From: Phytophthora quininea
Taxonomy: Eukaryota > Oomycota > Peronosporomycetes > Peronosporales > Peronosporaceae
DNA length: 64,000 nt
NCBI GenBank assembly: GCA_011947345.1
Contig: JAAVTG010000287.1
Span: 1-64,000, forward strand
Reading direction: 5' to 3'
Both the position numbers and the translations under genes were made by a program. Of the stretch, positions 1 to 10,926 are shown in pieces. Every line of letters starts with the position of its first letter. Within the stretch, counting starts at the first letter, position 1. The notes under the pieces were generated by a model, which was given only the letters and a program-made list of their open reading frames with translations, was not told the origin of the DNA and made no database searches.

Positions 1-54
1 AAAGTGCTGATGGAAGACCAGGCTGCAGGTAACGCAGGGACCTTGGAGGACTAA
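1..54 (+). CDS. possible 3' end of an upstream gene
   Basis: The first 17 codons read KVLMEDQAAGNAGTLED and then TAA at 52-54. The composition is plausible for the end of a protein, and AT-richer sequence follows at once. Nothing upstream is visible and no family can be named. It could equally be chance open frame. Confidence 0.25.
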   Translation, partial: KVLMEDQAAGNAGTLED

Positions 55-218
55 TGGTAAGCACTATTACACTTTAGAATATTTATTACTTGTCGGGTTG
101 GGCGTTGAAGGTCAACCAGAGGCCATTGCCGTTGATGGCTTGCATTCCTGGTGGCACATCAATGTCTGCAGCACTTTAACTACATTTCTAACTTACTTTG
201 TGTGCTCGTAGAATCTTT

Positions 219-1327
219 TCATGCGCTGGGAGCTTGCATTCGTTGGACAGAGTGGTGGCGACGCAGTGGCTCCGCTCCGTCAACAGACTTTTGCAATGGA
301 AAGGTGACGCTTAATTGCCGTGTAAGGCTCGGAGTGGTTGCATGGCAAATGCCAGCAATCTCGATGCGCTTTGCCCACGACTCGGCTGGAGAGTGTCTGC
401 TTTCCAGCATGGCGTAATGGCTCCCGCTGTGATATAATGCGCGTTCACGCAGCTCGCTCTCCGCCATAGCACTCCACGTCTTCTTGAGTAACTGCATCTC
501 CTCATCGTCCGAATTGTCGCTATAGATCTCCCCGCGCTCTTCATGACGTCCGAATTCGCGGTAAAACCGCCTCGTGAAGTCAAAGTTGTTGAAGACTTGA
601 GTTTCGTCGTCATTGGTGACTTCGGTTTTGTTTCGACCTTGCTCCGGGATGAACGCAGGAGTAGGGTAGTTCTGGAAGCCTTGAGTGCGCGTCACTGCGG
701 CTGACGCTCTCCTCACTGCCCGTGGCGATAACGTAGATCGACGAGAAGACTTGCTGCTGCTGACGGTGCTAACGCTGCTGGGTGGGGCCGCACTGAGAGC
801 AGCTTTTTGGCGGCTAGTGACCTCGAGGAATGTCTCGAGGTGAGTCATCATGCTGAAGCAAATGGCGATTAGTTGGCGTTGGCGCACAACTTCGACGACT
901 TCCAGTGCTTGGTGTAGAAAATGGTTTAGTGCTTGAGACCGTGCCTCGATCACGCGTTTGGATCGGGATCCGAACAGCTTCCGGTGAGGAACTGCTTGAA
1001 CAAATAGGCAAAGCGACCCACACAGTTCTTTGAGTGGTGAAGGTGTCTGCTGATCGATGAACACGCACTGGCACTGGAGCTGGAACTGCTGGTGCTGGTG
1101 CAGGTGCTAAAGCTGATCTCGGAGCCGTCAATTTCCGCGCTTGTGAGGTACGCGGCCATCTGCTCGTCGATCAGGGCCAAGAGCTTTTCGCGGAGCTCGC
1201 AGAACTCTGAAAAGCAGCGACGGATGTGCCAGCTCTGGTTTGTCTTGGAGTCGACGACGCGAAGGATGTAGACGGTAGACGGCTTGAGCGCTAACGCCGA
1301 CGTGATTGATGCCGATAAGGTATGCAT
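219..1327 (-). CDS. PX (phox-homology) domain protein, frameshifted as read
   Basis: A phosphoinositide-binding PX protein, probably acting on endosomal or other internal membranes. The start is ATG at 1327, with an in-frame TAG ten codons upstream. The PX fold shows as a first strand (VYILRVVDSK), the basic RRCFSEFCELREKL segment, a serine-rich loop, then the PHRKLFGSRSKRVIEARSQA part expected before the last helix (ALNHFLHQALEVV). The two halves lie in different frames; one extra C near 1000 (after KQF) joins them. After the PX domain comes a basic, serine-rich tail with FNNFDFTRRFYREF and an acidic patch. In this gene set the indel is as likely a sequencing error as a mutation. A gene beginning with this domain is common in oomycetes, but the exact orthologue cannot be named. 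Confidence 0.6.
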
Positions 1328-2375
1328 GACAGTGTGGTGTCCTGGGGATTTTCTCTAATGTCGGAAGCTGGGGCGGAACCGGCGTTGAAGGAGGTTTCGT
1401 TGGTAAATCGTCGAGTGTCGCGCGGCAGTTAGCAGCGACTTGATTCTCCGGTCCAGCAATGACACACTGCGGGATCGCACCACGCTCGACTCGCTCTCCT
1501 GCTGGTGGGAAATTGGAAAATGAAGTTGAACGACGCGCGCACGAGATCAACTGGCGATCAATCAGTGGAAAGATAGCAGGCGTCTTCCACTTAGCGGTTG
1601 CTTCTGCTATCGTCAGCACTGGCAGTTAGCTAACTTCGAGTGCTTGTGGAGCCGGCGGACCCGCTCTCGTGCAACACTGTACTTGGGATCCAAGTCGACC
1701 CGAAAGACTTATTCGCTATGCTCGCTGGCAGCATTAGCTCACCGCTCCCAGCAAAGCAGCCTTCTACTGGCATGCAGTGCAAGCCGAGCTGCATGGCGAT
1801 GACCAGTACAGACAACGGCGAAAGGCCTGCGCGATTGAAACGTCCGCTGCTGCATATGTGCAGTGGATGTCTGGTAGTCTCTGTCGTCGCAACCTAAGCG
1901 TGTGAAAACGATGAAAGTTGGGGGTATATCTGGCTGCACCAGTCTTTCGTGACTCTGATGCGAGTCAACGGGGTCACTTCGAGTTGGTGCTCTGTTGTTC
2001 TTGGTTGTTCGGCTATAGTCGCTTACACTCCCACTGCAATCAGCAAAAGCGTTTATCGCCGACAGGCTTCCTGCCATCCTTTGGTCCATGTAGGGAGATC
2101 AACTTATGTTATTCTACCGATTCACGACAGCAATCCATCCTGCAGTCGAAGGTATAGTCTTCCCGCGCTGTTTTATCACCTTGACCGGTCACTTGACCTA
2201 AATTTCGATGTAAGAACTGCCGACTGCAGCACGACTCGGATAGGAATGCTACCGAACGAGGCTGTCTGCTCAGAATTCTTAGGAACCGAAATGAGCCGTT
2301 GTTAGCTACCGGTGTGCCGGTGGCGAGCTACGTCCGCCCGGTCGAGTTGTGGTGGTGCCTGCCAACGCAGAGGTT
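1328..2375. other. intergenic; no recognised gene
   Basis: Several short open frames on both strands show no recognisable domain and overlap each other. The part just above 1327 is the likely promoter of the PX gene. I see no repeat shared with other parts of the window before about 2376. Confidence 0.4.
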
Positions 2376-2800
2376 AGTAATTGGTTGCAGGCGTCTTGGT
2401 GACCCCATGCTTTCGAAAACCATGCGCTTGGATATGGTGGTACGAACGCCGAGGGATAAGATAAGCCTGGCCGCCGATCAAGCTCCTGTCCTGTCCACTC
2501 TAGTACAAAGCTGTTTGTGACCAGAGTGCTGAGACTCGCAGCGTTCTTCACTGGACCTGGCAACAACTTTCGCCCTCTTGGGAGCTCCGATGAACTCGGT
2601 CAGTCGGCGCTGTCAAAGAGTCTTGCAGTTGTTGTGAAAACAAGGGACTTGCCATTTTACCGCTGGGTTTGGAAGAAGCCTGCGGGCCACACGCTTTGGC
2701 TAAGCTACAGGATATTAAGAATATCATATCATCTCCTGCTGTTTGAAGCCCACATGCTTTGTACTTCTCAAGCAGGGGTCGGCATGAAGAGGTATGGGAG
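2376..2800 (-). repeat. outer end of the inverted copy of the triplicated segment
   Basis: On the minus strand this matches 40089-40435 and 45309-45660. The part from 2520 to 2800 is almost identical to those copies, including the RLAAFFTGPGNNF reading on the plus strand here. From 2376 to 2520 similarity drops clearly, and below about 2376 (after ACCAATTAC on the minus strand) it stops. The segment continues at 25907, on the far side of the Gypsy insertion. Confidence 0.85.
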
Positions 2801-3028
2801 TGTAGTGGGTCTCGATAACTCGGAACACACGATAGGAAGCTGGCGCTTCCTGTAACCTGAGTAGTATTGCTTGCTTGTCTTGAGGTAACTTCTAAAGTGT
2901 TGATCACGTCGTAGGTATGCTAAGCTCACTACTGAAGGTCACTCTTCCTCTAACTTCTATGCCAGCTCGGCCTCACGTTCTGTGCGGCCCGATGCAGTGG
3001 TCAAGGCTTGGTAGAACCAGCCACTACA
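2801..3028 (-). repeat. Gypsy-1 3' LTR
   Basis: Ends TGTAGTGG and CCACTACA. On the minus strand it is preceded by the purine-rich GACGGGGCGG, the expected polypurine tract. Confidence 0.92.
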
Positions 3029-3189
3029 CCGCCCCGTCAAGCCTTGGACACTCCAAAAGCTCTTCTTGAAAAACTTCCCTGTCATCCGGATAACTTCGGA
3101 TATCATCCAAATGTTTACCGAATGTTGCATGTATGTCGCATGAGCGTGAACATCACTCGGACCTTCACTCTGCAACTGCAACTTGCACT

Positions 3190-3750
3190 TCAACTTGCAA
3201 ACCCGGTTGTACGTGAGAGATGCTTTGACAGCGCTTTGTCTGCAGCAGAAGCAGTATACTCACGGATCATGACTGGTATGTCTTTCCATAGAGATGCGAG
3301 AGACTCCCACGAGTCCTCTGTGGGCTCGAGCCCTTTCCATGCCACTAGCAGCTCATAGCCCTTCTTGTTCTCGCTCCAGCGATGCTCCTTGAGCTCTGCT
3401 ACCGCTAGCACTATGCCCTGCGAGGCTATGTGCTCCTTGAGCTCTTCAGTCACTTCCAAATCCTTATCTGCATAGTATTTTAGCCTAGAGGAATGCACGT
3501 CCGTCTCTGCACCAGTAACTAGGTGCCTCACGACAAACGAGTGCTCATCGGCTTGCACTATCTGATACGGCCCAATCCAAGTCACTAGTAACTTGTCTTG
3601 ATATTTCTGATCCACTCGTGATCTCAGCATGTAATCTCCAACAGTGAAATTAGCTTTTCTTGGGTGGCTCTGCATGGCTTTATTGCGTCTCGTTTGCTGT
3701 TCGCGCTTCACTCGCGCAGCTCTGTGCATGGCGTGAACGCTGTCACGCAA
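3190..3750 (-). pseudogene. Gypsy-1 integrase C-terminus with chromodomain
   Basis: This is the tail of the Gypsy-1 polyprotein. It begins with the integrase C-terminal barrel (NFTVGDYMLRSRVDQKY, LLVTWIGPYQI). It ends with a chromodomain (ELKEHRWSENKKGYELLVAW, KGLEPTEDSWE), which in chromoviruses guides integration to chromatin. It is separated from the integrase core by a single in-frame TAG at the 3750/3751 boundary, so both parts were once one protein. Confidence 0.85.
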
Positions 3751-4797
3751 CTACTGCAACTTCTGCTCGATCAACTCGGGCTGTTTCGTTATCTCCAACA
3801 CCTTCTTTTGGTTAGGATCCACACAAAAACTTAGCGGAGATGGTAGTGGCAGCGCACAGAAAAGTTCAACTGGTGCTTTGTTCCCCAGCGATGGTAACGG
3901 TGTGTGGTTTAGGCTGGCTCGTAGCAAAGGCAAGAAGAATATCCAATCCCGAATATCTACCTTGTACTCGAGGCACAAAACCCGCAACACTTGGATAATG
4001 TCACGATTTACTCGTTCAATGCTGCCATTCAGCCAAGGACTGTATGCCACAGTGAACTTCTGCTGACACTTCAATCGCTTGCTAACTTCGGCCACAACCG
4101 CGTTCTTGAAGTGGCTCCCTTGGTCACTGATCCAGACCGGCGGGATGCCGAATCTGCTGTGCCAGGAGAGGATAGCATCAACTGCAACAGTGCTGGTAGG
4201 TGTAGCACATGGTACTAGGTCGCAGTAGTGCGTTGCTTCGTCCTTAAGAACTAAAAGATACTTGTCCGGGCCGAACGATTCTCCCACCGAAAGAAAATCC
4301 CAATGAAGAGCACCATTACGCTCGTGGCACCGGAAAGTCTCGTTCCATGGGCGCCGCACAACCTTACCACCTTTGACGTGTTGGCAAAGCAGACACTTGG
4401 CCAGAAATCTATCTACAATTGCTCGAAGTTTGTCCACATGAAAGTATCGTTTCAACAGCTCCATCATTGCTGCTCGGCCGCGGTGACCTTGAGCTCCGCA
4501 ATGAGCAACCGTCGTGAGTCGTTGAAGCAACGTTGTGTCCGTCGTTGGTATCCAAAGCTTCTCTTTTCGGTGCCATCCTGCCGTCCTCTTTGTCAGAAAA
4601 TCTGGCGGCACCGAGCCTAGATACTGTTCTTGAGCTTTCGCTATTTTTGCCATAGTCGGAAAAGCAAAATCCGGGTCATCAAAAGGTCGAATAGCAGTTG
4701 GGCTAGTCGTACTCGTTGATTCAGTTGATACCGTCCGCGCACCATGTTGCTGTCGGTTCTTCAAGGTCCCATCTACCTCCCTCCACGACTTTGGCAC
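3751..4797 (-). pseudogene. Gypsy-1 integrase core
   Basis: The zinc-binding HHCC region reads HCGAQGHRG and then CLLCQHVKGGK. The catalytic core follows: the first aspartate in HWDFLSVGESFG, the second in WISDQGSHFKN, and the glutamate in NGSIERVNRD. The role is insertion of the element cDNA into the genome. The frame is open across 348 residues but ends at a stop just before the chromodomain part. Upstream the frame joins RNase H with further shifts. Confidence 0.88.
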
Positions 4798-4835
4798 GAT
4801 GCACTCGGTCGTTTTGCCGCTTGGGGTCGTCTTCG

Positions 4836-5642
4836 CTAGCTTCGGGTCGTTGGAGTCCTGTCTTCCTCTCCTCGCCGTCTTTTGCGCAGCACAACAGCCT
4901 TCAGCGACACCGCACTATCAACTTTATGATTTCCCGCCCACCTCGACACCATATCAGCCCACACGTTGCTGACACCGTCGATATGTTCGATTTGGCACTT
5001 GTACTCCATGATCTTGAGAGCCCAACGTAAGAGCTTTCTTCTTATATGCTTTTTCACCTCTTCTGCAGGCACAAAGACGAATAAGGTTTCTGTAATCACA
5101 AAATAATCTGAATCCTTGTGGTCGCAGTAAGAGATAACTAGGCTGATCGCAGGCACACACCATGGGAAAGGCCTCTTTTTCGATCACGCTCCAGTTTCGT
5201 TTAGTTTCAGTGAACGTGCCACTCAAGCATACCAGTAACTCGTGAGCATGCTCGGCAATGGTTGCTCGGTCCTTCCAGTTTGTTACTTGGGTCATGATGA
5301 CAGCCCAACCAATATCGGACGCATCGGTAAACACGCAGAGCTCTGCTTCTGGACTTGGAAACCTAGGCTTGCTGATGCTGCTAACTTACTTTTGAGATCT
5401 GCAAACGCATACAGCTCCTCAGCGCCGAGTTCAACATTGATCCCTGAAGCAACTCGTTTGGTTCTCCTTGAAGCTGATGCTAGTGCCTCATTAAGTCTTG
5501 CCTGCAACGGTTGTGCCACTCTTGCAAAGTCGATAACACTGCTACGCATCCAGTTAGCGGCGCAGAAAATTGCTGGAGCTCTCCAACGTTTTTAGGGCAC
5601 GGCAAGTCGATCAAAGCTTGGATTTTGCTCGGGTCGTGAGCT
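4836..5642 (-). pseudogene. Gypsy-1 RT connection and RNase H, frameshifted
   Basis: Fragments in three frames together give the second half of the Gypsy polymerase: the RT thumb region (AHDPSKIQALIDLPCPKNVG), the RNase H start (FTDASDIGWAVIMTQ), the NWSVIEKEAFPMV segment, the RPQGFRLFCDYRNL segment and the end VSNVWADMVSRWAGNH. No single frame spans it. It continues in the minus-strand frame at 23152-24532, on the other side of Gypsy-2. Confidence 0.85.
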
Positions 5643-5948
5643 TGTAGTGTATTTGAGTATCCAGCTCGTTTTCCCACCATCGTGCCAAGACATGGCGTAA
5701 GCCATGCCCCGGACACTTTCCAACATCCACGAGAAGGATTACGGACACTGGAAGCAGCAAAGCTTCCAAGACAAGAACAACGCCGTAAACGTGCCCTTCT
5801 CCTTGGCTCCCAAGGAGAAGCACGGCATGGCTAGTAGTTTTGAGACCTCCTCACTTTTACTTCTACGTCTAATACACTAGGCAACGTTCGTGCGGGATCG
5901 CCACCCGCATCGGGGCTTGTTGTTTTAGACTATTCCGGAAACACCACA
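5643..5948 (+). repeat. Gypsy-2 5' LTR
   Basis: 306 bp. It matches the 3' LTR with eight substitutions but lacks a 40-bp stretch present there. It is followed directly by AAGAATTCTTTAGT, the same 14 bases that follow the 5' LTR of Gypsy-1. Confidence 0.92.
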
Positions 5949-6004
5949 AAGAATTCTTTAGTGGACCTGCGTCCTGGCTGACAAGCCCTGCACTCGGCTG
6001 AAGG

Positions 6005-6960
6005 ATGTGCTTCAGAACCCGACGCAGTGCCCAAGCCGATGCCGATGCTCCAGAAGACATGCCGAGCAATGCGCTACCAGTGTTTGCGCCGATTGTAGCC
6101 CCTGAAGTGACATCAATCTCGCATGCCGCGCTGACCAAGTGGAAACGAGAACGACGGGAATACGAGGCGAAGATGCGCGCGCACTGTCGTGCAACTGGTG
6201 AAAACTACGATTCGATAATTCAAGGCATCAAGGAGTCATTTAATGATTACCTCCTCTCGACTTTCTGCGAGTTTCAACTCGGCGTTGACGCTGATGATGT
6301 CACGGAGGAGATGCTGACGTCCGAGATTGACAAAATTATCGCCACTGTCAAGAACGGTGATCTCCCGGACATCAAGGCCCTCTTTCGGCGAGAATTGTGA
6401 ATGAAGATGTCGGAATCTGATGTGACAGCACGTGTGATATGCTACTTCCAACGATTCCGAGAGGTGGAAAAGGAGAACGGCCTCTACAGCATCTTCCAGG
6501 GTGCCGATGGCCGGAAGGAGAAATGCAAGCGCCTCGTTGCATCTCTGAGTCCACCGTCTTTAAAAGACGACGTTAAAAATGGGGGTTCGATACACGCATA
6601 AGACCGCCGGTACAGACCCGAAGGAGCTGTACAAATTGATCCTTTCAAAAGCAACTGAACAGGAGCGACACTTTCAGAAGAACAAGAAGTCTCGTGCAAC
6701 AGAGCCAGGTAGTACTGGACCTGTTGCCAAGCCAGCTCCCTCGAAATCCAGTCAAAAGGTTCATCTGCCAAGGCCTCCAGCTCTGCCAACACTAACACGC
6801 GCGAAGTATTGCTGACATCTCACACTACTGCGAAGGAAAAGGCAAAGCCAAAACCAAAACCTCCGTCTCCATGCCCGAAGTGCAACGAAATGCACTGGAT
6901 TCGCGACTGCCCCGCCTCAACTGAAGCACCGAAGGAGGAATTGCGGTAGAAATTACGTCG
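6005..6960 (+). pseudogene. Gypsy-2 gag
   Basis: The frame begins at 6005 with an acidic leader. It holds the capsid-like part (ALTKWKRERREYEAKMRAH, DLPDIKALFRREL). A TGA at 6398-6400 interrupts it where Gypsy-1 gag is continuous (FNDELKFDFSISDVDARV). The frame resumes as SESDVTARVICYFQRF. Later frames give a basic linker and a zinc knuckle near 6870-6912 (CPKCNEMHWIRDC). The product would package element RNA. It is not translatable as read. Confidence 0.8.
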
Positions 6961-8829
6961 AGACCGCGACAAGAAGAGCTCTGCGCGGCTGAAACGATTT
7001 GGAGAATATTTGCCTACAGAGCAAAGAATGGTCACTCTCAATGGTGTGCTGTCCTTGCCATTTTGTGCTGATAGTGGTTCGGATTGCACCGTTATTTGCC
7101 GCTCGCACTGGGAGCAGCTGAAGGCGCTGGACTCCAGTGTTGAGGAAGCTGAACTTGAGCAACCTCTTCGTCAAGTTGCTTATGGACGTCGTGTGGTGAT
7201 GACATCGAAGCAGGCCATGCTACATATCCGCATTGTTACTGTGGCTGGGCCTGTGGAGATGAACGAATTGATACCTTGCCTAATTGTGGACATTGATGAT
7301 GATGAATTTATCGTTGGACACGATTTGCTCCAAATGCTGGGCATCGACGTCGACAGACAGCTCGAACAATTACCTGGACATGGAACTGACGTTGGTGCTG
7401 ACGATCCTTTTGAGCTTGAAGCTGATGATCCTGTGGTGAGCTCGGCCGATCCAGTCAACGACGCAGCCCAGCCATCGGAACAAGGAGATGATGACGCCTT
7501 AAAAGCTGCTTTGGATGAACTAATTGAACGCGCTCTCACTAACGGGTTTCCTGTGGAAAAGCTGAATGAGCTCCGCACGATTGTAAACAAGTACGACGTG
7601 TGGAGCACCGAGCTCCGCAACGACCCTCCTGCTCGTGTGACACCACTGGAGGTTCGTCTCAAAAGTGGTGCTCATCCAGTTACATGTAAGCCGAGGAAGT
7701 ATCCTCCCCATGCACGACAATTTCTTCGGAATTTTAACGCCCAACTTGTGTCACTAGGATTCGTCTACGAGAATCCGTCATCTCGGTGGGCTAGCCCAGT
7801 TTTTCCAGTAAAAAGGGCTCTGAGCTCATGGACCTACGGCAAACTATCGACTACCGCGCAGTCAATGACGTGATGGACACGATCGCAGCAGTAATGCCTA
7901 TCCTGGCAGTTGTGCTGGAGAACGCTAAAGGAATGAAGTGGTTTGGTCTGTTTGATCTTCTTAAGGGTTTCTGGCAATTACCTCTTGCAGAGGCTTGCCA
8001 GGAGTGGTTGTCCTACATGACCGATGAAAAGTCTTTTCCCCGCGGCGAGTTCCTCAAGGGAGCAGCGATTCTGCAGGTTTCTTCCAGCAGACGATGGAGA
8101 AATCATTTGCAGACCTGCTACATAAGCATCTCTTAGTGTGGATAGATGACTTGGTGTTATTTGCTGTGGATATTGACACCTACCTGTTCAAGCTGGAGGA
8201 GTTCCTATCACTTGTGGACTCAATTGGCCTGAAGTTAAGCGTTAAAAGTCAAGCTTGTTCCAGAAGGAGGTCAAATGGTGCGGAAAGGTTGTAAACGAGC
8301 ACGGCATTAAGCACGATCCCGCCAGGATCGAAACTCTTCTTGCGATTCCATACCCAGCCACAGCTGGAGAGCTCCAGCAATTCGTCTGTGCTGTTGGGTA
8401 GCTTCGTGAGTCTCTCATTAACTATGCACGCGTGGTCGCTCCGTTACAGCAACGTCTGGATGAAGCTCTTCAATCCACAAAGAGGACACGTCGTGCTGCA
8501 ACAAATATCAAGTTGGAGCTAACTCAAGCGGAAAAGACTTCCTTTGATGAGGTTAAATCCCTACTTGCAAATGCAGCAACTTTGGATTTCCCGGACGACA
8601 AGGCAACTACTTGTCTTTTCACGGATGCTTCAGATGCTAGCTACGCGATTGTTGTCACCCAGATTGCTAATTACGACCCGAAGACGCCAGTGGTAGACCA
8701 GCAGCACCGCCTTTTACGTTGCATGAGCGGAACTTTTGCTGGAAGTCAATGTAACTGGACCGTATTGGAGAAGGAAGCTTTTCCGATTATCGCAGCAATT
8801 GACAAACTCGACTATTTGCGGGAGATTTT
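6961..8829 (+). pseudogene. Gypsy-2 protease, RT and start of RNase H
   Basis: The aspartic protease motif ADSGSDCTVICR lies near 7065-7100. The linker and RT follow: KSGAHPVTCKPRKYPPHARQ, the palm segments GLFDLLKGFWQLPL and LLVWIDDLVLFAVD near 8120-8165. RNase H starts with FTDASDASYAIVVTQ near 8620. The reading frame changes at about 7820, 8060 and 8270. The polymerase active site reads WIDD, as in Gypsy-1. The frame is cut at 8819 by the Mutator-like element and resumes at 11098. Confidence 0.85.
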
Positions 8830-9030
8830 TCAAGGGTCACCGAGCGGTCTGGTCCCGGATCGGGTCTCGAGACCAGAAGCGAGACCCATGTGGAGAATTG
8901 TCACGGGTTTCGCTTCTGGTCTCGCACCACCGACACCACAAGGATCTACAGGCGCATGTAGGATAAGAATTTCATATGAAAAAAATATATTATCGAGCAA
9001 TCAAGTTATGTTCAATTGGCACTCGCAAAA

Positions 9031-9423
9031 ATGCCATCGCCCTCCAACATCGCCTGCACCCGCTGCGGGACCAAGCTCAAGTCCAAGCGGAACCTGAAGG
9101 TCCACCAAGGGCGCAGAATCTGCAAGGAAACCCGCAACCCAAAGTTGCGGGCGAAACGACTGAAGCGCACCAAGGACAAGGTCAGGAAGGCTGACCGCGA
9201 GCGAAAAAGGGTCAAGTACTCCGCCAAGCTCAAGAAGTGCGACATTTGCACGAACTTCACGGCGCGATCGGTTCGCTCGGAGAACTGCCCGCACGCTCTG
9301 CACCGTCGGTGCTTCCTCGCGTGGGCGAAATCGTGCCGCCAAGGGATGCTCGAAGATTACGGCCCACGTGAAGGTCCACCACCGTGCCCTTTCTGCAGGA
9401 GCCCCTTCGTGGTGATGAGTTAG
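9031..9423 (+). CDS. small C2HC plus RING-H2 zinc-finger protein inside the Mutator-like element
   Basis: An intact 130-residue frame from ATG at 9031 to TAG. Residues near 10-32 form a C-X2-C-X12-H-X5-C finger. A very basic stretch rich in K and R follows. The C-terminal half fits the RING-H2 consensus exactly: C-X2-C-X12-C-X1-H-X2-H-X2-C-X24-C-X2-C, from CDIC to CPFC. RING-H2 proteins usually act as E3 ubiquitin ligases; that role here is inferred from the pattern only. It is the one undamaged frame in an otherwise decayed element, so it may be a captured host gene or an accessory gene of the transposon. The upstream leucine codon frame to 9016 was not used because ATG lies five codons inside. 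Confidence 0.6.
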   Translation: MPSPSNIACTRCGTKLKSKRNLKVHQGRRICKETRNPKLRAKRLKRTKDKVRKADRERKRVKYSAKLKKCDICTNFTARSVRSENCPHALHRRCFLAWAKSCRQGMLEDYGPREGPPPCPFCRSPFVVMS

Positions 9424-9845
9424 CAAATATTAATAAAATTTGCGCTTTGCGAGTTAATGTGGTTGACTTTGTCTAACATTATTTCAAATGGATAAACATA
9501 GGTATTTCGGAAAGTAAACAAATAATTCCTCGGCTAGATTTGTACATGTCTTTCCTCGGAAATGAAGATTTTCACTCTGTTTAACATTATAGTTCACTAT
9601 TCGTGTTGGTAGCGCATCGTTCGGCTAAAATCTTCTTGTTTTGGGCAAATCTCGGCTAGTTTTATATGAATCTCTGCAACTTTTGCGCTCGGCACTAATG
9701 GACAACACATCTTTAGAGCTGATCCCATGCGATAAGATCGTTTTACAAGCACAGGCTAATAATGAAGATGAGATTGCACGTTAACTACGATTGCACGTCC
9801 AAAATAAACCTATGTCTGCGATTGTGAGTCCTTTCTAAAGATGAA
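9424..9845. other. AT-rich non-coding part of the Mutator-like element
   Basis: No open frame or domain. The composition is distinctly more AT-rich than the surrounding coding DNA. Confidence 0.5.
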
Positions 9846-9929
9846 TTGCGTCTTCAAGACAGCATCCTTACCTCACTTTGCTTTTTACATCTAATAAGCT
9901 TCCCTTGCCCACTACCCAAGACTGCTCAA

Positions 9930-10926
9930 GATGCACCACTCCCTGGGCGTCAAGCCGTCCAAATCGAGGAGGAATGGCTCTCGGATGCGTCCAACGAGTA
10001 TGCGATCAACGCGGAGGGTGATGAAGAAGAAGATCGTGGCGAGGGACAGGCTCTTGATGACCGTGAAGTACGGCAGGGTCAAGCCACTCCGAACAACCCA
10101 GGTGCTGACGTTGGGGGTGACCAAGGTGATGGAGATAATGACGATGAATCGGCCGATGATGATCACGAAGAGGGTGGCAACGCAGTTTCCGGACTCTCGG
10201 ATGGTTTTTTTTTTTTCACTTCAAGCAAGCTATCCGTAGACAGTTAGTCAAGCTCAGTGTCGCTGCACCCGCCATTTCGATTGCAATGGAAGCTGGGATG
10301 CTCGATTTGCTGACGGTTATCCCACCGGATCACGTGGGCCCACATGGAATCGATTACGTTAAGAGAAAACTGGTTCACGAATGCGCCAGCAGAGGAGTTG
10401 AATATGCTACGTCCAAGTGGAATGTTTTCTGGAACTACTTCCAGCAGACTTGGATGCAACGGAGCTGTGGAATGTACATGGAATCGACAGAGAGATTGTC
10501 TCGAGAACCAACAACCCGTTGGAGCGCTTCAACCGCGAGATGAATGCCGCGATTACCTCTCCGCATCCGAATCTGCCTGCTTTCGTTTGTATCATCGACA
10601 TGATGTCCAGACGATATGTTCAGATTCTATCCGACTTTTCAACTAGCGAGCCACTGCTCCTACGAGATACGAGACCCAGCTCCCAGCATCTGTCAATGTG
10701 CTACCAGTGCCGCGTCAGCGAGCCCAATGACGAACCCCAGCCAATTCGACTGCAAGAAACGCCAGACGTGACCAAGAAGGTCGTGGACGCCGCCGTAGTC
10801 AACAGACGCACGTACCTCACTCTCCTGTTGTTGAAGCGCGTCGAACCCGCCGCAGATCTGCTAGATCTTCGTGATCTATTCGCTCTTGGGATCAGCATGA
10901 CACCAAATCCAATTTGCATAGTATAA
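9930..10926 (+). pseudogene. MULE-type transposase, C-terminal remnant
   Basis: After an acidic stretch (frame at 9846-10247) the sequence gives FKQAIRRQLVKLSVAAPA, then GMLDLLTVIPPDHVGPHGID and KWNVFWNYFQQTW. In a second frame, from about 10430, it gives IVSRTNNPLERFNREMNAAI and PAFVCIIDMMSRRYV. These are the helical region after the catalytic core seen in Mutator-like transposases (the TNNPLERFNR motif is typical). The DDE core itself is missing. A frameshift near 10430 and the missing N-terminus make it non-functional. Confidence 0.6.

Noticed and set aside
219..613. Additional frames inside the PX gene
   Set aside because: They overlap the PX protein and lack any recognisable domain.
3748..3753. 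Programmed stop readthrough between Gypsy-1 integrase and chromodomain
   Set aside because: A stop there has no known role in Gypsy elements, and Gypsy-1 is broken at many other places.
6398..6400. TGA read as tryptophan (altered genetic code)
   Set aside because: Intact genes such as mL41, the YR recombinase and BBE use TGG for Trp, and genes also end in TGA; the TGA codons at Trp positions occur only in decaying sequences.
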